Shown here in pieces: positions 61,469 through 64,000 of a DNA stretch of 64,000 nt (the stretch's first letter is position 1; each line of letters begins with the position of its first letter). The translations under genes and the position numbers were made by a program. The notes beneath the pieces were generated by a model. It worked only from the letters and a program-made list of their open reading frames with translations, was not told where the DNA came from and did no database searches. This stretch comes from Rhytidiadelphus loreus. Taxonomy: Eukaryota > Streptophyta > Bryopsida > Hypnales > Hylocomiaceae. Location of the stretch: positions 74,213,839 to 74,277,838 of the forward strand of contig OX344761.1 in NCBI GenBank assembly GCA_947034895.1, written 5' to 3'.

Positions 61469-61735
61469 GGCATCTTTTGGACCGTGCATCCCTGCTAGTC
61501 GCATTCATGGTACCATTAGAAAGCTCTCTACAAGCACAAAGGTGCATAGACTTTGTTTCATGGTGTTTAGGCATATGGCGCAAAGTTATGAATTTTTGAG
61601 TTATTTTTGGATCTTAAATTATGAATCTTTTGGATTGTGCATCACACAATCGCATTCTTTGTACCATTAAAAAGTTCTTTGTGAGGAAGGATACACAAAC
61701 TTTTCACTGGTTTACGTAGATGGAGCATTCATGCA
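61469..61735 (+). repeat. Degenerate tandem duplication, about 153-bp unit
   Basis: CATCTTTTGGACCGTGCATC at about 61,470 and AATCTTTTGGATTGTGCATC at about 61,624, both continuing with a CGCATTC..GGTACCATTA-like phrase. Confidence 0.75.
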
Positions 61736-61969
61736 CTAGTAGAGATGGCCTACAAGGCTTAATGTCATACAAAAATTCCACCAACACGACAGAATTTTAA
61801 ACCCTAGACACTCATATTCAAGCCATGCAATTTTCAAGTAGATATCTCTAAGGGTTTTTTCAGACTGAGATTTTGGGGCTCATTAGTTGCATTGGTTGGA
61901 TTTGGAAACAAACAATAAAGTTACAAAACTAAAGTACTGAACTTTAACAATTCCAACCTTAAGTTAGCA

Positions 61970-62330
61970 TCTTTTGTAAAAAAAATTTATTTAGAAAGGT
62001 CATTGATTTAGATCGCTATTGCAATGAAATGCTTTTTTCTAACAATTTCCAATCCCAACTCAACATCTTTTTGATAAAAAAAGAAGTTATTTACAAAGAT
62101 CATTGATTTCACTATTGCAATGAAAGATTTTTCTCTAACAATTTCCAAATACATTTCAATTCTGTAAATGTTAAACAATATGAAACCAATTTAATGGGGT
62201 GATTGGCACAATGTATTATTTGTATTTTATAATAAGTTTGAAACTTAATAATGCCTGAAAATATTCAAACAATACGCATTTATTAGTTTGTTGGTTTCCT
62301 TTGGAAAGGACAAGGTCCAATCAAGATTAT
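61970..62330. repeat. Segmental duplication, copy with intact CACTA target
   Basis: Counterpart of 42,720-43,129. CCAATCAAGATTATTCC at 62,317-62,333 is the uninterrupted version of the site occupied by the 7.9-kb CACTA element. Confidence 0.85.
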
Positions 62331-62895
62331 TCCATTCTAAATATGGAAGCCACTCAAACCCATCTTGGTCAAAGTTCATAGTGCAACAATGATCCTAAGG
62401 TAGGAACACCATAAATGGTTACCCTCCCTCTAATGGTAGACTAGAGTGTCCTAAAACCAACAATAGCTAGCTCTAAAAAATTCTTGAAAAGATTCGATTT
62501 GCTTGAATTTGATTGGCTCACACTTGATTAGGAACAAGTTCCAAAGGTAACCATTTTCGGTGAACCTATGAGACCAAAATGGGGTCCGTATGAGAAATCC
62601 ACATTTATATTGCATAAAATATTCAATTTTGGAGAAAAAAACTTAACTTTTTTTGCATTCTTCCTCATCCTTGTTTTTGCACATATTCAGCTCAATTTCT
62701 CAAGAAATTTCTCATATCCTACATGTTGAAATGCTTATTTCAACTGTTTATGGTGTTCCTACCTTAGATCCTCATATAACTGGAAGTAGGAGCCGGTACA
62801 CTTGCCATCCGTTATGCAAATTGTCAGCACTGTCAAGGTGATATAAGCTTACATGAAGATTGACATTAATTTGAGAAAAGACTTGGTCACTTCAG
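62331..62895. other. Intergenic or intronic DNA of higher complexity
   Basis: Less AT-rich from about 62,650. A donor-like CTGTCAAG|GTGATA lies at about 62,838, after a short open stretch reading LEVGAGTLAIRYANCQHC. It may be an exon of the candidate plus-strand gene below, but the frame opens only 20 codons earlier. Confidence 0.3.
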
Positions 62896-63042
62896 AACAA
62901 TTGGAAAACTCTGATCCAGCATGTAACACAGCCGGTTGATCAATTAGCAGAACATACGGAAGTTAGAATGTCGTTGATTACCTCTGGATTAGAAGCAAAT
63001 GCAACCAATACCACCACAGAAATGAATGCAGGTTACGTATAA
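62896..63042 (+). CDS. Candidate terminal exon of an unrecognised gene
   Basis: An acceptor-like CACTTCAG is followed by 48 open codons starting NNWKTLIQHVTQPVDQLAEH and ending NAGYV with TAA at 63,040-63,042. Amino acid usage is balanced, unlike the AT-driven frames elsewhere. Other phases are possible if joined to the exon-like text at about 62,770-62,838, so the product is uncertain. No family recognised. If real, it converges on the minus-strand gene that ends at 63,435. Confidence 0.3.
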   Translation, partial: NNWKTLIQHVTQPVDQLAEHTEVRMSLITSGLEANATNTTTEMNAGYV

Positions 63043-63434
63043 ATATCTCTCATTCAAACAGCAGAACGATCAAAAGCCAAGTCTTTCACGAGCAAAGATA
63101 GCGTCGGAGACCTCCCTTTGCATAAAAAAGGAATTGTGAGATAGAGGTTCTCGAACAGACCACATAGACAACGAATGTGACCGGGGACTTGTTCGCACGA
63201 GCTCTCCAAATTTTGAAGTTCAATGTTTGAAAGCCGGATTGGCTTCAAGAGGCATGCTATGGTACATTTAGGGGAAAGCCACAATATCCATACGACACTA
63301 AAGACAGTGAAGTGAAGTCGAGCAGTCTGACCAGACCTGTAACTTCACACGTCCAGCCACTGGAATGCACTTCACGAAGGCATAACAGCCTTCCTTATTG
63401 GTAGGTGCTTAGCTTGTGTCCGGACTCTGGGAGA
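63043..63434 (-). other. Probable 3'-UTR of the minus-strand gene
   Basis: Mixed-composition DNA directly downstream of the stop codon at 63,435. A 76-codon frame within it (63,054-63,284) is not called as a gene. No clear AATAAA was identified on the minus strand. Confidence 0.4.
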
Positions 63435-63770
63435 TCACCATTGCTTCTTGCCTTTTTTCTTCTTGCCTCGGGTTTTTGTGGCTGATCCTGGCTTCGCAGG
63501 GGAGCCCTTTGCAGGAACGCCCCCAGGAAATGGAACACCGCCATTCAGGTCATTAAAATTGCTTGAGCCCATAGCATTTTGCAGCCATTCAAAAAATTCT
63601 TGTTCTGTCATATTATCAGGAGGAAATGAAAAACCCTCAGAAAATGGGGAACCGTCAGGAGCCATGGATGGGCCCTTCGCAGACCTAGCTGGTCGTGTGC
63701 TACTTTTTCCGATTCCGGACGTGTTCACTTGAAACGTCGGCTTGTGTGTATTTGGTGGGCACTTCAGTCC
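63435..63770 (-). CDS. Terminal coding exon, gene runs off the right edge
   Basis: A minus-strand acceptor GATTTTGCAG|GGACTG begins the exon at 63,770, and the frame is open to the TGA at 63,435 (about 111 residues). Seen: an opening GLKCPPNTHKPTFQVNTSG, a serine/proline-rich linker, an acidic amphipathic segment MTEQEFFEWLQNAMG, a glycine/proline-rich stretch, and a basic tail GKKKKGKKQW that could be nuclear. From memory only, the FFEWLQNAM segment and KKGKKQW tail recall the C-terminus of some plant DnaJ-domain proteins. No J domain is in the window, so I leave the product open. Codon use and splice site support a real gene. Confidence 0.7.
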   Translation of the reverse strand, partial: GLKCPPNTHKPTFQVNTSGIGKSSTRPARSAKGPSMAPDGSPFSEGFSFPPDNMTEQEFFEWLQNAMGSSNFNDLNGGVPFPGGVPAKGSPAKPGSATKTRGKKKKGKKQW

Positions 63771-64000
63771 CTGCAAAATCCAATCAGAAACGTTGTTAGA
63801 TTTGATTTAATATTAATATTAATGCTGGCATCATTTTGAAACTGAAAACCGAGCATCATTGGAGCACATATCTAGCAATCCACTTGAATGAGGATATTAG
63901 ATCTTGTATGCGTGATTACAACATACTGCTCTGCAATATTATGGCTAAAATTTGGTGACGAGAAGGTTTCAAACGTCATGTAGTATGCCACATTTAACGA
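63771..64000 (-). other. Intron of the right-edge gene
   Basis: AT-rich sequence upstream of the acceptor, with stops in all minus frames. The preceding exon lies beyond the window. Confidence 0.55.

Noticed and set aside
61735..61750. GCACTAGTAGAGATGG as the end of another CACTA element
   Set aside because: No matching inverted end with a target duplication was found in the rest of the window.

Overview
The window reads as nuclear DNA of a land plant with a large, repeat-rich genome. It is AT-rich, has almost no open reading frames of gene length, shows plant-type splice sites, and holds fragments of an RWP-RK transcription factor gene (a plant/green-alga family). Most of it is layered transposable elements: CACTA-type elements, a hAT-like element, and LTR elements including a tRNA-Asp-type primer binding site. 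A gymnosperm or similarly bloated genome is my inference from texture only.

Layout. 1-1,400: a frameshifted RWP-RK gene copy (minus strand) with its upstream region. 2,541-9,004: a hAT-like element with 8-bp target duplications and GC-rich GGCGACC minisatellites. 9,013-12,092: AT-rich DNA with one copy of a dispersed repeat module. 12,093-20,217: a very long solo-LTR-like element split by a CACTA element (15,879-19,032). 20,340-30,150: a complete LTR retrotransposon with apparently identical 1,417-bp LTRs and a perfect 5-bp target duplication. It has no recognisable gag-pol and instead carries a gene-like unit (TATA box, 5'-UTR, probable intron, ORF ending at 25,009, polyadenylation signal). 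30,588-31,548: a second CACTA-like element with a long hairpin. 32,300-35,905: a second giant solo LTR. 38,753-41,929: CACTA-like elements and MITEs. 43,130-51,005: a 7.9-kb CACTA element containing a third giant solo LTR (44,977-50,053). 51,000-51,850: two more decayed RWP-RK exon copies. 55,614-57,102: a CACTA-like element and a MITE. 58,090-60,834: a large foldback repeat. 62,896-63,770: the ends of what may be two convergent genes; the minus-strand one is a convincing terminal coding exon.

The elements can be ordered in time because several insertions have an undisturbed copy of their target in the same window. The MITE at 41,554 has its empty site at 1,353, and the 7.9-kb CACTA element has its empty site at 62,324. 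The most unusual object is the young LTR retrotransposon carrying an unrecognised, apparently intact gene. A second oddity is one dispersed repeat module that appears inside the hAT-like element, inside CACTA-like elements, and free-standing as a foldback. All positions and comparisons were made by eye; no database search or alignment software was used.
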